Assembly: GCA_963931925.1 (NCBI GenBank)
Contig: OZ007576.1
Span: 12,133,582 to 12,197,581, forward strand
Length of the DNA: 64,000 nucleotides
DNA from: Onchidella celtica
Lineage: Eukaryota; Mollusca; Gastropoda; Systellommatophora; Onchidiidae
Direction of reading: 5' to 3'
The notes under the pieces are model-generated. The model was not told the DNA's origin. It did not search any database and saw only the letters and a list, made by a program, of their open reading frames with translations. This document shows positions 1 through 11,998 of the stretch, piece after piece. Position 1 is the stretch's first letter, and every line of letters begins with the position of its first letter. A program made the translations under genes and the position numbers.

Positions 1-1158
1 TACATTTTTCATTCATTAGAAAACCCTCTACTGCAGGCAATCTCGTGCCATCCATTTTCCAACGACAGGCTTTTCATTGGTGAACAGTGCATGGCGCAAT
101 AGAGTGTTGTTATCGAGCTGGTCTAAAACCCCCCCGAACTCTACTTTAAAAAAAAAAAAAAAAATCGTGTCCGACATGAGGATGCATGTAGCCAGTGGCT
201 AACTTCATTCAGCAGATGGAATGACTGTGGGCACGAAGGTATTCACAGAAACATAGTATTCGTCACTAGAAATTTGTGAAACAATTACTCACGAGTTCAC
301 GACACTGCCTAAACGAAATGAAATCCTGTATGGCCTCTGGGTTTTTCCATTTGGAAAATTGGGGAGAGCTGATGCAAGACCAGTGTGATGACATTACATT
401 TAATTTTAGTTACACTAAATTATCTCCCATGATAACTACACTAGATTATCTTCCATGATATCTGACCATATTTGGTTTTGCATTGCTAAATAAAACATTT
501 AAAAAAAACATGAAATTGAAAGGCCTCTGTATTACATAACGATGCCAGTATCTGAAAGTGTAGACAGATGAGCCCCCCCCCCCCCCCGTTCTGGTTTTGC
601 CTCCTCCAATGAAGCATATTATTGTCAGTCAAACGTCCAGGCAATCATTCGGTCCTACTTAAAAAAAGGCACTGTGCTGCCTTCATTTGTAAATTGGCAA
701 AGCCCTGAAAGGGTTTCCCGGAGGGTCCTAGCCTGCACTTGCTGACCCTCTTCTTCCGCACAATCTTTGTCACTACGTTTCCACCACGTTTCTCATAACT
801 TTCACTTGTTGAAAATTGGGGTTATGGGCGAGGACTGGGAAAGTCCAGAGAGGATGCGAAAGCGAAGGAACCCCAGGCAGTTCTGTTCATACACTTAGGA
901 GTCTCACTCTCCCTCTGTCAATTTTCCTGTCTCCACCATTCACCATGTAGATTTGATACAGCCAGAAGAACTGGACAGTGGAGAAGAACTGGACAGTGGA
1001 GGTCATATCCCTTCCTTCCCTCATCTTGTCACAAACAAACAAACAAATCTCAGAAAACAACAAAATGAGGGCTTCATTATTCAAATTTATAACTGATCCT
1101 GTGAGGCCCACCTCTTCAAACTGAAGATGAAAAAAAGTAGACTGGTTTGAAGGGAGTA

Positions 1159-1159
<1 letters not shown>
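1..1159. other. No gene recognised
   Basis: AT-rich sequence with an A tract near 149-164 and a C tract at 572-587. Short frames here lack codon structure or a known domain. Confidence 0.6.

Positions 1160-1241
<82 letters not shown>
1160..1241. repeat. (GA)n microsatellite
   Basis: About 82 bases of almost perfect GA, followed by a G run. The Arg/Glu or Leu/Ser open frames over it are repeat artefacts. Confidence 0.95.
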
Positions 1242-1247
<6 letters not shown>

Positions 1248-2974
1248 AAGTGGGGAGGGAGGGCGTCTTGGGAGTTGGAACGTTTTCTTTCTTCCTTCAT
1301 CCTGGTTGATGGTATTTGGTGACGTTGACAGACGAAGATATCAATGTGTCACTGGGATGGAAGGGTCGCTGACTGCTTACACTGACGCCGTAGAAATGTA
1401 CAGAAACTCCCGCCACTGACAGGTTCTGGTTTGGGGAAAAAATAGAACTAATTGGATTAGTTGGAAGAACAAAGTCTGGACGTGGGAAGGGAAGACGAAG
1501 TTGTGTTTTCAAGGCATGGCTGGTTTATTAACTTGCTATTTGAGTATTTGCTACTCAAAGCTGATCTGCACAGACGTATAGGATACACTTGCAGGAACAC
1601 ATTCGCCACATGATGTACAGTTTGTTTACCACTACACAAACACTCTCTAGTTCTATTTCATTTGGGCGATGCAGCCAAAATACTCACAAAAAGGCCTTTT
1701 TTTTTTTTTTTTACCAATTCTTGGTCAGATCCCAAACACATCACTGCAGCCATTCGACACCAAAAATGTTGCCATGACTGGTGAGCCGAACACATTCTCA
1801 CACACTCTCACCATACAAGCAAAATCCAGCTCAGCCAAATGGTTATGAAAATAATCACTTTAATCAGTCCGATTTCTCTATGCCCGTTTCCACCTACGCC
1901 GCTCTAGATGCTAGCACCGAAACACCGTTTTGTGTCTGGAATGTTCCTTTATCCTACGCCGTCTCATCACTCACTCTGCCACTCCTCATTGTCGCAACAG
2001 ATAAAAACCCTCAGCTCTAATCAAACCCGTTTGATTCCATAATGCAAATTTTCTGTATTCTGTCGATTCTGGCTCCTCACGACCACAGGGAAACAGCGAT
2101 ATCGCACGGACAAATTGGCACAGAAATGGGACAGGAAAAAGATTTTCTGAGATTGTTATATTACCAGTAGTAGTTGTTGCTGTTGTTAGTCACAGGGAAT
2201 TTCCCACTGAATCATTGTGAAACACAAAGATGTATTTTCAGAGAATGGATACGAATGAATCTAGCATAACAGAAAATTTCCTGTTCTGTGTTCTGGTAGT
2301 GGTAATTTTGCCGGTATTTACCCGATAAGACAACAGAGCCAGGCATAATAAAAACTACAGAACTCTTGCCAAGATTGATGTAACATAATTATTATATCCA
2401 TTTAACAACCACTGTGAAGTAAAGAGTAAGTCTGTTCTGAAATTCCGATAAGTGTGTGATAAAATTAATGATAGCACTTTCTTGAATGATTTAAAACTAC
2501 CCTGTCCCATTTGTGCCTCCAGCGCCTGTGTTACTTCAGTTGAACCGCTTTTTGTTTTTGTTCGTCTTTTTTGCTCGTTTGTTTTATGGTTATGCACATT
2601 GCCCATTAGATGATGCAAGTTTTAGTACAATTACATGCTTTTGGGTGTTGTTTGCAGGAGAGGCAAGTGGGTACAACGAGAGCAAACAAATAGCGTTTGA
2701 CAACAGCCAGCATGTTTCCCGTAATTTGATCAATAGTTTGTTTTGATTGCGTACTTATTAACCTCATTTACAGATTTTAACGATAGCAGAATTTAATTGA
2801 GACGATGTGGTCACGCGTCATAATTCCATTTTGGTGACGTTTTTGTTATTGACGCAAATTTTATGGGCAACCGATTTGCTCGATACACCACCAGTGATGT
2901 CGCAATTAACAAAAGTGACGTAATTAATCTCTAAAACAACCTCTGGGTCAGCGTGGGAGTTACAATGTACTTGT
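1242..2974. other. No gene recognised
   Basis: Ordinary AT-rich sequence. The short plus-strand frames (for example 1781-2020 and 2513-2746) show no domain and no splice-consistent neighbour. Confidence 0.5.
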
Positions 2975-2975
2975 C

Positions 2976-3166
2976 TTGTCAACAGCGTTCGCTCGGCGCT
3001 CCGCTATTTTTACAGAAAATGATAAATGAAAGAGTAAATCACTCTTTGCTTCTGTATACTTATCCACAGCATCCGTTCCGCTCCGCTCTTCAACGTCATA
3101 GAGGCAAAGAGAGTTTTTCATATGTCATTTTCTGTAAAAAATAGCGGAGCGGATGCTGTGGACAAG
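2976..3166. mobile_element. Foldback / MITE-like inverted repeat
   Basis: The left arm (cttgtcaacagc, then cgctccgctatttttacaga to about 3049) is the inverse of the right arm (3104-3166: tctgtaaaaaatagcggagc, then gatgctgtggacaag). A third, shorter copy of the acagcatccg-ccgctccgc stretch lies in the loop at 3066-3086. No coding content. Confidence 0.7.
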
Positions 3167-4331
3167 ACCACTTAGGGTAATATTAGGACAGAGCGGGAAC
3201 TTCTGACTAGTGAGATTTTTATTATCGTTTGTACATTTTGTAGTATTTCTTTACCAAAATGTCAGTCATATCGACAGTGATGATAGGTCTTTCGGATATG
3301 AACCAGTTCGGGCATAGATTCTATTTTTTTGTGTGTGTGTGTGATACTGATAACATTTGTTGATTAATCATGGCACCTTACACAATAAAGTTAGGAATCG
3401 AATCCCGATTTTCCGAGGAGCACCAAGAACAAAAGGCAGTAGGGCCTATGAAAGAAAGAGGAAAAAAATCGTGCTTTTTACAATAATATTTACTTTTCCT
3501 CTCCTATTAATTGGTGCCACTCTTATCATTGTAATATACTGAAAATTGACACTCTGTATTGCATCACATGTATTATTTTATTATTTATTATCATTGTTAC
3601 CACTTTGTTACTGTAGACATTAGCTTTATTATAATCATAAGCGTTATTAGAATTCGCACTAGGTGTGGGAAAATAGACACTCCGTTTAAATAGTTATCTA
3701 ATATGTGCCCCCTTTTTCTGATGCTACTATTGTCACGACACAAAACAGTGAAAATAGACTCTGCGAATAATAATACAAAATTAAAATAATAGTAATAATA
3801 ATAATAGTAAAAACGTTCAAAGAGCCTCTGGTTCATGCACCTAGCTAAAGAAAAAAAGAATCCAGGATTTGAATGGCCACCTGGCCAAAATAGCGCTTTT
3901 TTCGCGAGTTTATTGCACACGAGTATTACCAATAACAGAGACACACCGGAGAGCACATGGCAGCCCAGACTACCTGACACGTGGAGCTAACTGCAACATA
4001 AAATCCAAACATAGCCGTTATTCCATCGCTTCTGTGGCGTTGCTGCAGTGGGGCTCAGGAAACGGTGTCTTTCTATTGGCATCCTGTCAGGGCTTTTGTT
4101 CGTAAGAATTCCGAGACAGATATAGGGTAAGTGGTCGGACAGGGACAAAACAATCGCTTGAATAGCTCTTCCTGTTTGACAGAGGAGCTTTGTACTTGTT
4201 TCCAGATTGATTAGAGGGGAGAGAAAAAGGAAGAGGGAAACAGTGGGAGTAAGGTAGAGGGGGAGAGGTAAGGAGATTGGAGGTGGAAGAAAGAGGGAGA
4301 GAGAGGGGAAAGGAGTCGGAGAGAGAGAAGG
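3167..4331. other. Intergenic; purine-rich end
   Basis: No gene seen. An imperfect (AAT)n stretch lies near 3770-3810. From about 4200 the sequence becomes GA-rich and continues, on the far side of the LTR, at 5556. Confidence 0.5.
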
Positions 4332-5555
4332 TGTCACGAGCAGAGTTAGGGTCTTGGGGATGTTACGACTGCACGAGAGGCAGCTAACTCACACTCGGAC
4401 ACAACCACACAAGAAAAGTATTAAATAACTAGAGCGTATATATGTCAGGCCGGTCAGGCCATAGTTTACATAAATATTAATAACAAAACAAAAGACAATA
4501 GAGGTATATATTCAAACCAAAAACTCTAATTAATAACTTAACCAATGATATTCATGTAACTATGGAGGTACTGCAATCAATAGTAAATAGGTATATTATA
4601 CGAAACTGGATATCAATTTAAAGTGACAGTTGAGTCGCCACTGGCCAGTCGCCAGGCAAACTCTCCATAAATCATATGGGCTTAAATGTTAGGAGAGCCC
4701 AGTACGTTCAAAGCCTACAGAAGCACTCTTCGGCTTGTAGGTAATTTAAGCAGTTGCCAAAAGACTATATTTTATGCACAATCACTATTCAATTCATCAA
4801 CAATGTGCTATATTATTCCAATCATACTATGGCAATAGATCTATCATACAGGACACTCGTGGTCGAGTGCCAGCGGGGGTTTCCTTAGTCTTCCTATGAG
4901 GCTGTAGTTCTCTCTCTATCCCCGATATCTATTATGCTTGAACAAATAAAATATATTACCATTGCTCACGCCTACTGGGAGGCGCGAACATCAAAATAGC
5001 GCAGCGTGGGCTTTCAAAGGTCAGCCCACTCAGACCTTTCTTTCTAGAGCTCAGTCAGTCCGTTAGCAAGGACTTCTTGTCTTCAAAGCACACAGTTCAG
5101 GTACTGGTCGACCGGAGATACTTCACGACACGATGCTTCTGCTCGCCTGTATTCATCAAATCTGAACGTTACACGATGTTATATACTATCTAACTACCCA
5201 GCGTGCTAGTCCGCTGGCCCAATTAGTTCAGCTATCTCATAGGTCGAAACCTCCCACCATTTTAATTGTAGTAATACGTCTGCACTATTCTACCAGCCAG
5301 TTAACGTGCAAAAACTTGTCTAGTCATACTTAACAATGTCAACTGTCCCCACCTTGTTTCACCCCTACTCCATTACTTATTAATCACGAACATTAAAGCC
5401 GACAAGCGTGACTCTAGCAGTTTAACTTTACATTTATTTACTCACCAACTATAATTTGGCGAGGACCGTTCAAGGCCACCAGCCAATTTTTCATGGCCCT
5501 GGTAAAAAAACAACTCACTCTCTGCGTGAGTTTTAATAACATCTGAATCATGACA
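4332..5555 (-). mobile_element. Solo LTR (retrotransposon), copy 1
   Basis: The element starts tgtcacgagcagag and ends gaatcatgaca, so it has TG...CA borders. It is flanked by the identical 5-bp GAAGG at 4327-4331 and 5556-5560, a typical LTR-retrotransposon target duplication. It is 1224 bp with no coding frame of note. The left border matches the inverse of the right border of the element at 21598-22772 (tgtcacgag-ggag), which sets the relative orientation. No second LTR or internal gag/pol was seen. Confidence 0.75.
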
Positions 5556-5880
5556 GAAGGGGTCGGGAGGAAGAAAGAGGGGAGTGGGAGATGGGGAAGA
5601 CAGCAGAAGAGGAAGAAAGGGAAAGACGTGGAAAGACAGATGAAAGGATATAGGATGGAGAGGGGAAAGGAGGGAGGCAGAGGGGAGGAGGGAGGGAGGG
5701 AAAAAGTACGAGAGGGAAGGCAGAAGAGAAGAGAGGGAGAAAACGCGAGAGAAGGAAGAAGTTAGAAGTGAATACGAGAGAGGATAAGAAGGTAAGGCAG
5801 GGAAGAAGACATAGATGCAGGAAGGTGAGGGGAGAAAAGGAGCGAGGGGAAGGAGGGAGGGAAGGAATGAAGCAAAAAAG
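5556..5880. repeat. Polypurine (GA/GGA-rich) tract
   Basis: About 325 bases of almost pure purine on the plus strand. With 4200-4331 it forms one tract that the solo LTR split. The 147-aa minus frame over it is Ser/Pro/Leu low complexity. Confidence 0.85.
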
Positions 5881-6234
5881 AACAAATTAGAAAGAAAGGA
5901 TGAGTGGGCAGCAAGAAACTAGGAAATCACTAGTTCCACGCGCCATTGCCTTATCATTAACCGCGATGATTCGTCCTTTAATCAAGGCTGTGTGAACTAT
6001 AATTCATGTACCGGTATTCATTCTTCAGTTCAATGTTGAAAAGACCATCTGTCTATCCCTGCTGATTGATCGTTGATATACTCCAGGAGTGTTTGCCACT
6101 TGTTGTTCTTTATTCAAAGCTTATGGGATCCCGACTCCCCCTCCCCCCCCCCTCTCCATCCACCTTTCCGTTAGTTAATCTGCTCATCCTTTTTTGTCCC
6201 TCTCTCTTTCTCTTGCACACATATTCACAAACAG

Positions 6235-6800
6235 ACTCATTCTCTTCTCTCTCTCTCTCTTTATGTCATACACACATTCATAAACACCCTTATTCTCTCT
6301 CTCTTTATGTCATACACACATTCATAAACACCCTTATTCTCTCTCTCTTTATGTCATACACACATTCATAAACACCCTTATTCTCTCTCTCTCTTTATGT
6401 CGCACACACATTCATAAACACCCTTATTCTCTCTCTCTCTTTATGTCGCACACACATTCATAAACAGCCTTATTCTCTCTCTCTCTTTATGTCGCACACA
6501 CATTCATAAACACCCTTATTCTCTCTCTCTCTTTATGTCGCACACACATTCATAAACACCCTTATTCTCTCTCTCTCTTTATGTCGCACACACATTCATA
6601 AACACCCTTATTCTCGCTCTCTCTCTCGCTCTCATTCTGTTGCACACACATTCATAAACACCCTTATTCTGTGTGTGTGTCTCTCTCTCTTTCGCCTTCT
6701 CTCTTTCTGACGCACACACATCCACAAACACCCTCATTCTCTCTTCTCTCTCTCTGTCCCACATACATTCATAAAACCCCTCATTTTCTCTCTCTCTCTC
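6235..6800. repeat. CT-rich minisatellite, 44-46 bp unit
   Basis: About ten copies of a unit made of a (CT)n run, ttatgtcgcacacacattca and taaacaccctta. The starts of ccttatt at 6288, 6332, 6422, 6468 and 6514 show periods of 44 and 46, the difference being one or more CT steps. Later copies (from about 6610) are degenerate. Confidence 0.9.
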
Positions 6801-7524
6801 TCTCGCCTCCTCCCTTCTCTCTCTAACACATTCACACGCACAAAGGGAAGAGAACCACACATTATATAATACATTGGCAATGTGAAATATCAACTGAGAA
6901 TGTGTCTGCATAATTATAATATTGTATTGAAAAAAACAAACAAACCCATTGAAACTCAACTCACCTAAGAAATTTTCGTTTACTTTTTGTTACTATTATT
7001 TTTTGGCTCTCAAAACACCGCCTCCCCCCCACCCCCTCCCTCATTAAATGAACCCTAGGTTAAAACTCCCTGATTTACCTCTCCTGTTGTGTCTCTTTCT
7101 CTATACACCCACCCCAACCCCACAGCTCTATGTACTGGAACATAATCTGCCGTCTCCCTTTCTTTCTGTCTCGTTTTCCACCAATGCGGCCCATTCTCTA
7201 CTGTCTAAAGTGCGGCTCGTTCTACTAGCTTGAAGCTGTAATAAAATACGTAGCTAGACTTGACAGCGGTTTCAATGCCAGACAATCTATTGTTCACTTT
7301 AGTCCAGCCTGGAGTACTCGTGTATCACGTGTGTGTTTATTGATGGCATGTCTTGTGTGTTATCCTCCTCACCACGATCGTTCATTCCGTTTTTGCATTT
7401 CTGTCTATCTTTCCGTGCCATCTTGTTTTCCTCCTCACACTTTTTCTTTCATTCACTCTGTCGGTTTTATCATGTTTCTCCGCTATTGATCTTTCGATCA
7501 CTCACTTAACACACCTCGCCACCG
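6801..7524. other. No gene recognised
   Basis: C/T-rich non-coding sequence with a C-rich run at 7021-7040. No supported frame. Confidence 0.5.
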
Positions 7525-7700
7525 CAGTTCTGGTTTGCTCCAACTCCACTTTTGGCACAAATGAGAAATTCGACATTAAACACTAAAATAAATCGGAACT
7601 GTGAAACAGTTTGATAAGTGCCACAGCGCATTTTGAACAAGTGTCAAAGTGGGCATTTATCTAAATACTAAAAGCAAATGGAGATAGAACAACAAGAACT
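7525..7700 (-). mobile_element. MITE family 1, copy
   Basis: Ends agttctggtttgctccaact at the left and, inverted, agttcttgttgttctatctc at the right. It contains the family core (gagaaattcgac, aaatcggaactgtgaaacag). Related copies lie at 51061, 54865, 55245, 56130 and 60841. About 176 bp, no coding. Confidence 0.75.
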
Positions 7701-7743
7701 GTGGTCGCGCTTGGAGTCACTTACAAGCGGATTTACTGACTCA

Positions 7744-7840
7744 GATAGTCACTCACTCACTCATTCACCCACTCACTCACTCGCTCACTCACTCGCTCAC
7801 TCGCTCACTCACTCACTTACTCACTCACTCACTCACCGCT
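7744..7840. repeat. (ACTC)n microsatellite
   Basis: Imperfect ACTC/GCTC repeats over about 95 bases. C-rich runs follow at 7890-7917. Confidence 0.9.
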
Positions 7841-8269
7841 TTATTTAAGTTTCCCACTATCTGCGAGCACCAATTTATCCTTCTCAGTCCCCCCCCCCAC
7901 CCCCCCCCCCACCCCCCCTCTCTCTCTTTTTCATACCTTCAGTTCTTTTTTTTCCCTGTCCGCCATCCTGTCATTCCTACACACACAGGCCGCGGGGTCC
8001 ATGTGCACTATCTGCCCCACAGACATACAGAAGAGCACGCATCAGTTCCCATTCATCCACAGATCTGATTTCATGGAGCTATTTTTTTAAGCTGGTTTCC
8101 TGTGCTCGTAGTAATTGTACAGGCGGGAAGGCAGCCCGTATCATAGTCTATTGATTCCCAATTACCTCCACATTAAAGACTCTTTTTTTTGTTGTTATCT
8201 CGCCTGTGTCGCTCTCTTGTATCACCCTTCTCTCCATCACTTCCACTTTTTTTTATGTGCCCTCTCTTT

Positions 8270-8450
8270 CTTTGGTGATCTTTCTTTTTTTCTTTCTTTC
8301 TTTCTTTCTTTCCTTCCTTCCTTCCTTCTTCTTTTTTCTTTCTTTCATTCTTTCTTTCTTTCCTTCCGTCCTTCTTCTTTTTTCTTTCTTTTAAAAAAAA
8401 AAACTTCCCTTCTTTCGTTCGTTTTCTTTCTTTTTCTTTTTTTTTTACTT
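8270..8450. repeat. (TTTC)n / (CTTC)n pyrimidine tract
   Basis: Imperfect TTTC and TTCC repeats with one A run. Long frames on both strands (Phe/Ser/Leu or Lys/Glu) come from the repeat. Confidence 0.9.
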
Positions 8451-8758
8451 TCGTTGCTTTCTGCTGCCTTCTTTTTAGCTTGCTTTGCATCGTTTGGGTT
8501 TTATTTCTCACGCGGGGTTTTGCAACATACAAACTTTTCTTTTTGCTCAATTTTAACATTGCTTATAGCCCTGCTGCGACCCCACAGTTTTTATGTGGTT
8601 TTTAGAATCTTTCGTCAATTTCTGCTGTCCTGGCAGCTCCCATTTCCTTTCACCTTTCCACTGTTTTGAAATGGTGTTGCGAAATCGCTGTTTTTATATT
8701 TTCGCGCAGGCTCCTTCCCTCTGTCTCTCTGCCCCCCCCCGCCCCCCTTACCTTACTT

Positions 8759-9299
8759 CAGTGCCGGATTTACCTTTAGGGTAGCCACACAAAGGCCACC
8801 GAATTCGGTCACCGAGCCACTAGGCGCTTTAGGTGAGAAGAATTGCACTACATAAACTGACGGAATCTAGGTGAGCTCTGTGTGCAGTTGTTGAAATTAT
8901 ATAATGCAATTCTTCTCATCTAAAGCGCCTAGTGGCTCGGTGACCGAATTCGGTGGCCTTTGTGTGGCTACCCTTAGGCTAGGTAGGTTAAAGCCAGGGG
9001 TCTCAAAATCTGGGGGGAGGGGGTGGGGGAGCCGCGCCTCGGGCCAATCTGCGTAAAATTTCGTGACACGCGTAGACTTTTTCTTACATAATAATATTAC
9101 AATGCGCTGTAGTTTCGGATCTTTTGTAATTTTCCTAGCTTATGTGCTTGCCAATTTTAAACTCCTATCACCGCCTTCACTGGCGTTACTCAAGTTATTT
9201 AAAACACTTCCATCTTCCTCTAAACGTAAAGGTGGGGGATTGGGAGGGGCCTCACAGCTACCCGAGCCTAGGGCCTCTCTTCATCTAAATCCGGCCCTG
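8759..9299. mobile_element. hAT-like non-autonomous DNA transposon
   Basis: The left end is CAGTGCCGGATTTA; the right end inverted is CAGGGCCGGATTTA. The flanking 8-mers are ccttactt (8751-8758) and ccttcctt (9300-9307), a 7/8 match. CAGNG ends with an 8-bp duplication are typical of hAT elements. It is 541 bp, with no transposase frame. A palindromic MITE occupies 8776-8977. Confidence 0.75.
8776..8977. mobile_element. Palindromic MITE family 2, copy 1 (inside the hAT-like element)
   Basis: Long terminal inverted repeats of about 80 bp: gggtagccacacaaaggcca, then gtcaccgagccactaggcgc and tgagaagaattgcacta, are mirrored at the right end. Only about 40 bases separate the arms. Copy 2 is at 44551-44756. 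Confidence 0.9.
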
Positions 9300-9573
9300 C
9301 CTTCCTTCACTCTATCTTCACCCAGAATGGCCGGTCATTCTTCTGCTCTCATCTTCTTTCTGTTATTCTATAAACTTTCTGTCTCTTTCCATCAACCGAT
9401 GACGTAAATTTGTCTGCCCTCGACAATCTGTCTCGCTCTCATCTTTCCAGCTTCCTTGCCGATTTCTGTCTAAGCCTGGAAGATGGTTCATTTCCATGGC
9501 CTACACTCGCTACCCGTATAAATATGTATGCTTATATGTATGTATGTATGTATGTTATGCACGTGGGGGTGTC

Positions 9574-9604
<31 letters not shown>

Positions 9605-10354
9605 CTTCCTTGCCACCCTCCAGTGATTCTTGCCAGCCTCCGTCCAGTGAATGTCTCTCTGTATCTGTCCACCTATCTCTCTCTCACTCCTAAATTCTCT
9701 CAGATTCTGTCTGTCGTCTTGCTTTTTCCTAACACAATCGTGTCCACGTACCTTCTCCAAACTCAAAATCAAACTCCAACTTCCCCCCCCCCCCTCTCTC
9801 TGTCCACTAATACCTCTTACTCTCCCTCCCCTCTCTCCTTGTCTGATTTCTGTCTATCCCTTTCCCTCACCCCTCCCTCTCTTTCTGTTTCTCTTCTCTC
9901 TAATGTATCTATCTATATGAGTTCCACCTATGTGTCATGACACATCTCACGTCCACCTACAATTAAGAAAAACAAAAATTCTCTTGGACTTGACGGCACA
10001 GACCTGTTTGGGTTGCTTTTTTCCACTATCATTCTAATGACAAAACGTATTTATTGTGACTGTAACCACTCCTGTATTGGCGGAGGTGGTAATTATGGTG
10101 GCAGAGATAGCTTTGCACGGTGGTGCTGGAAGTTAGGAATGAGGTCATATCACAGTGTGACAGCTGATAGCTTTCGATCTTCCCTAGAGCAAGAGTGTTC
10201 AACCTTTGTTGTTGTTTCTTTTTGTTTTTGTGCAATGGGACCTCTTTCAAAGCTGAGATACCTGAGACCCCGCCTTCTGTCATTGCAGCACCCTTTCCCT
10301 TGGAGAACTACTTTTTTACACCCGACTTTTCCGTTAGTTTGCTTTTCTTTCTCT

Positions 10355-10387
<33 letters not shown>

Positions 10388-11154
10388 ACACACACGCACA
10401 CACACTTTTTTCACCTCCTTACTCACAAACTTTTTCATCCGTCCATTCGCCTACTCATTCACCTCCCAGGCGTCCACCCACTGAGGCAATCACTCTCTCC
10501 CACTCACTCCCACTCAATCGCTCATTCACTAACTGAATGTCCAGCGTGAGATGGCGTGAAAGATCAAAATAATATTTAAAGGAATAATACACAAGTCCGT
10601 GTGTCCCGTGAGTGTGTTCGTGTGCGGGTATGTGTATGTGTGTTTGTTTGTTTGTTTTTGTGATGATGTGAGTGTACATTTATGTGAATGTCTGTGTGCG
10701 TTTATGTGTGGGAAGCAAACATGGGCTTATCAGATGCCGATAACGGGAAATCAATAAGTGTGGTGGAACTTCGCTGAGATTATATTCTTTTTCTTTTTTC
10801 GATTATAAAAAGGCTTTATAGGATGTGAGTGTTTGTTTGTATGGGTGTATGTGTATATGATTGTATGTGTGTGTGTATGTGTGAACGTGCACAAGAAATT
10901 GTAATTAAAAGGTGGAAGAAGGAGATTACTCTAATGCGAAGATTAGCAAGAAATGTTGACAGCATGGATTTATTTATTTGTCTATACATTTATTTAGAAG
11001 TGAGCTGGCTTTTTATAATGCAAGCGAAAGTTTTCACAAAACTGACAATAAAATCAAGTGGCAAGACATGGCAACACTCCCAGTGCACACTGTAAAAGCC
11101 AAAAGACGGCGGGGTAATTGAGGTGTTGGAAGCTATGAAGTAAACACTTCACGT
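9300..11154. other. No gene; pyrimidine-rich and (GT)n/(CT)n sequence
   Basis: Holds (TATG)n near 9530-9555, (GT)n at 9579-9602, C runs at 9782-9794, (CT)n(CA)n at 10360-10407 and TG-rich stretches at 10620-10700 and 10830-10890. The overlapping open frames are low complexity. Confidence 0.6.
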
Positions 11155-11454
11155 TAATTACCGAATGGAAACGGGTGACTAATTACCGAATGGAAACGGG
11201 TGACTAATTACCGAATGGAAACGGGTGACTAATTACCGAATGGAAACGGGTGACTAATTACCGAATGGAAACGGGTGACTAATTACCGAATGGAAACGGG
11301 TGACTAATTACCGAATGGAAACGGGTGACTAATTACCGAATGGAAACGGGTGACTAATTACCGAATGGAAACGGGTGACTAATTACCGAATGGAAACGGG
11401 TGACTAATTACCGAATGGAAACGGGTGACTAATTACCGAATGGAAACGGGTGAC
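11155..11454. repeat. Perfect tandem array, 25-bp unit x 12
   Basis: 300 bases made of twelve copies of a 25-mer (taattaccgaatgg then aaacgggtgac). I saw no mismatch between copies. It sits about 50 bases before a SINE. Confidence 0.97.
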
Positions 11455-11506
11455 GGTTCTAAACCTTTTAAAACTTGTGTGCCCATACAGTCATTATATC
11501 TCAGAG

Positions 11507-11998
11507 GACACGTTGGTACAGTGGCATGGTGCTCGCCTCTCATGTTGAATGAAGGTGCAATGGCACAAAGGCAAAATTTCCCAAATGGGATTAAAGAGTT
11601 ATACAAATACAAATACAAATACAAATAAACAGTTCGATCCCCGGTCGATGCAGGCAGGTTAGACATTTTTTTTGGGGGGGGGGGGGAGCGCCTGTCCCTG
11701 ATCACATGGTAGGTAGAATCGAGCACTAATTTTCTCGAATAAGGAAGAAAACCTTGGAGGGCCCTTGTGCACGTTGGGCACGTTAAAGATGTCTTGGCTG
11801 TTGAAAGTCGAGAAGAGCAGGCCTAACATGGCCGCTGCCCGGCCAAATTCTGACAAAACCTAATGTCCCCCCCCCCCCCACAAACAACAACAACAACACG
11901 ACAGAAACAAGAACAGGAAAAATAAAAACAAGTAAAGTGAGGTGTAAATGCCAGGAGCAGCGAACCTCTTAACATAAAGGCTTAAACACACACGCAGT
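11507..11998 (+). mobile_element. tRNA-headed SINE, copy 1, with a nested insertion
   Basis: The tRNA-like head reads gtggcatggtgctcgcctct then, after a break, gttcgatccccggtcgatgc (B-box-like). The body includes aggtagaatcgagcac, gggcccttgtgcacgttggg and gccgctgcccggccaaattc. The tail module (11934-11998: aagtgaggtgtaaatgccag, then cttaaacacac) matches the other copies. The head is interrupted at 11545-11628 by a fragment of another repeat. Confidence 0.8.
11545..11628 (+). mobile_element. Short repeat fragment nested in the SINE head
   Basis: The string gcaatggcacaaaggcaaaa, then tttcccaaatgggattaaag and (tacaaa)n, matches the inverse of 25567-25645. Its position splits the head between the A-box-side and B-box-side halves that are contiguous in the copy at 62275-62345. 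Confidence 0.7.
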
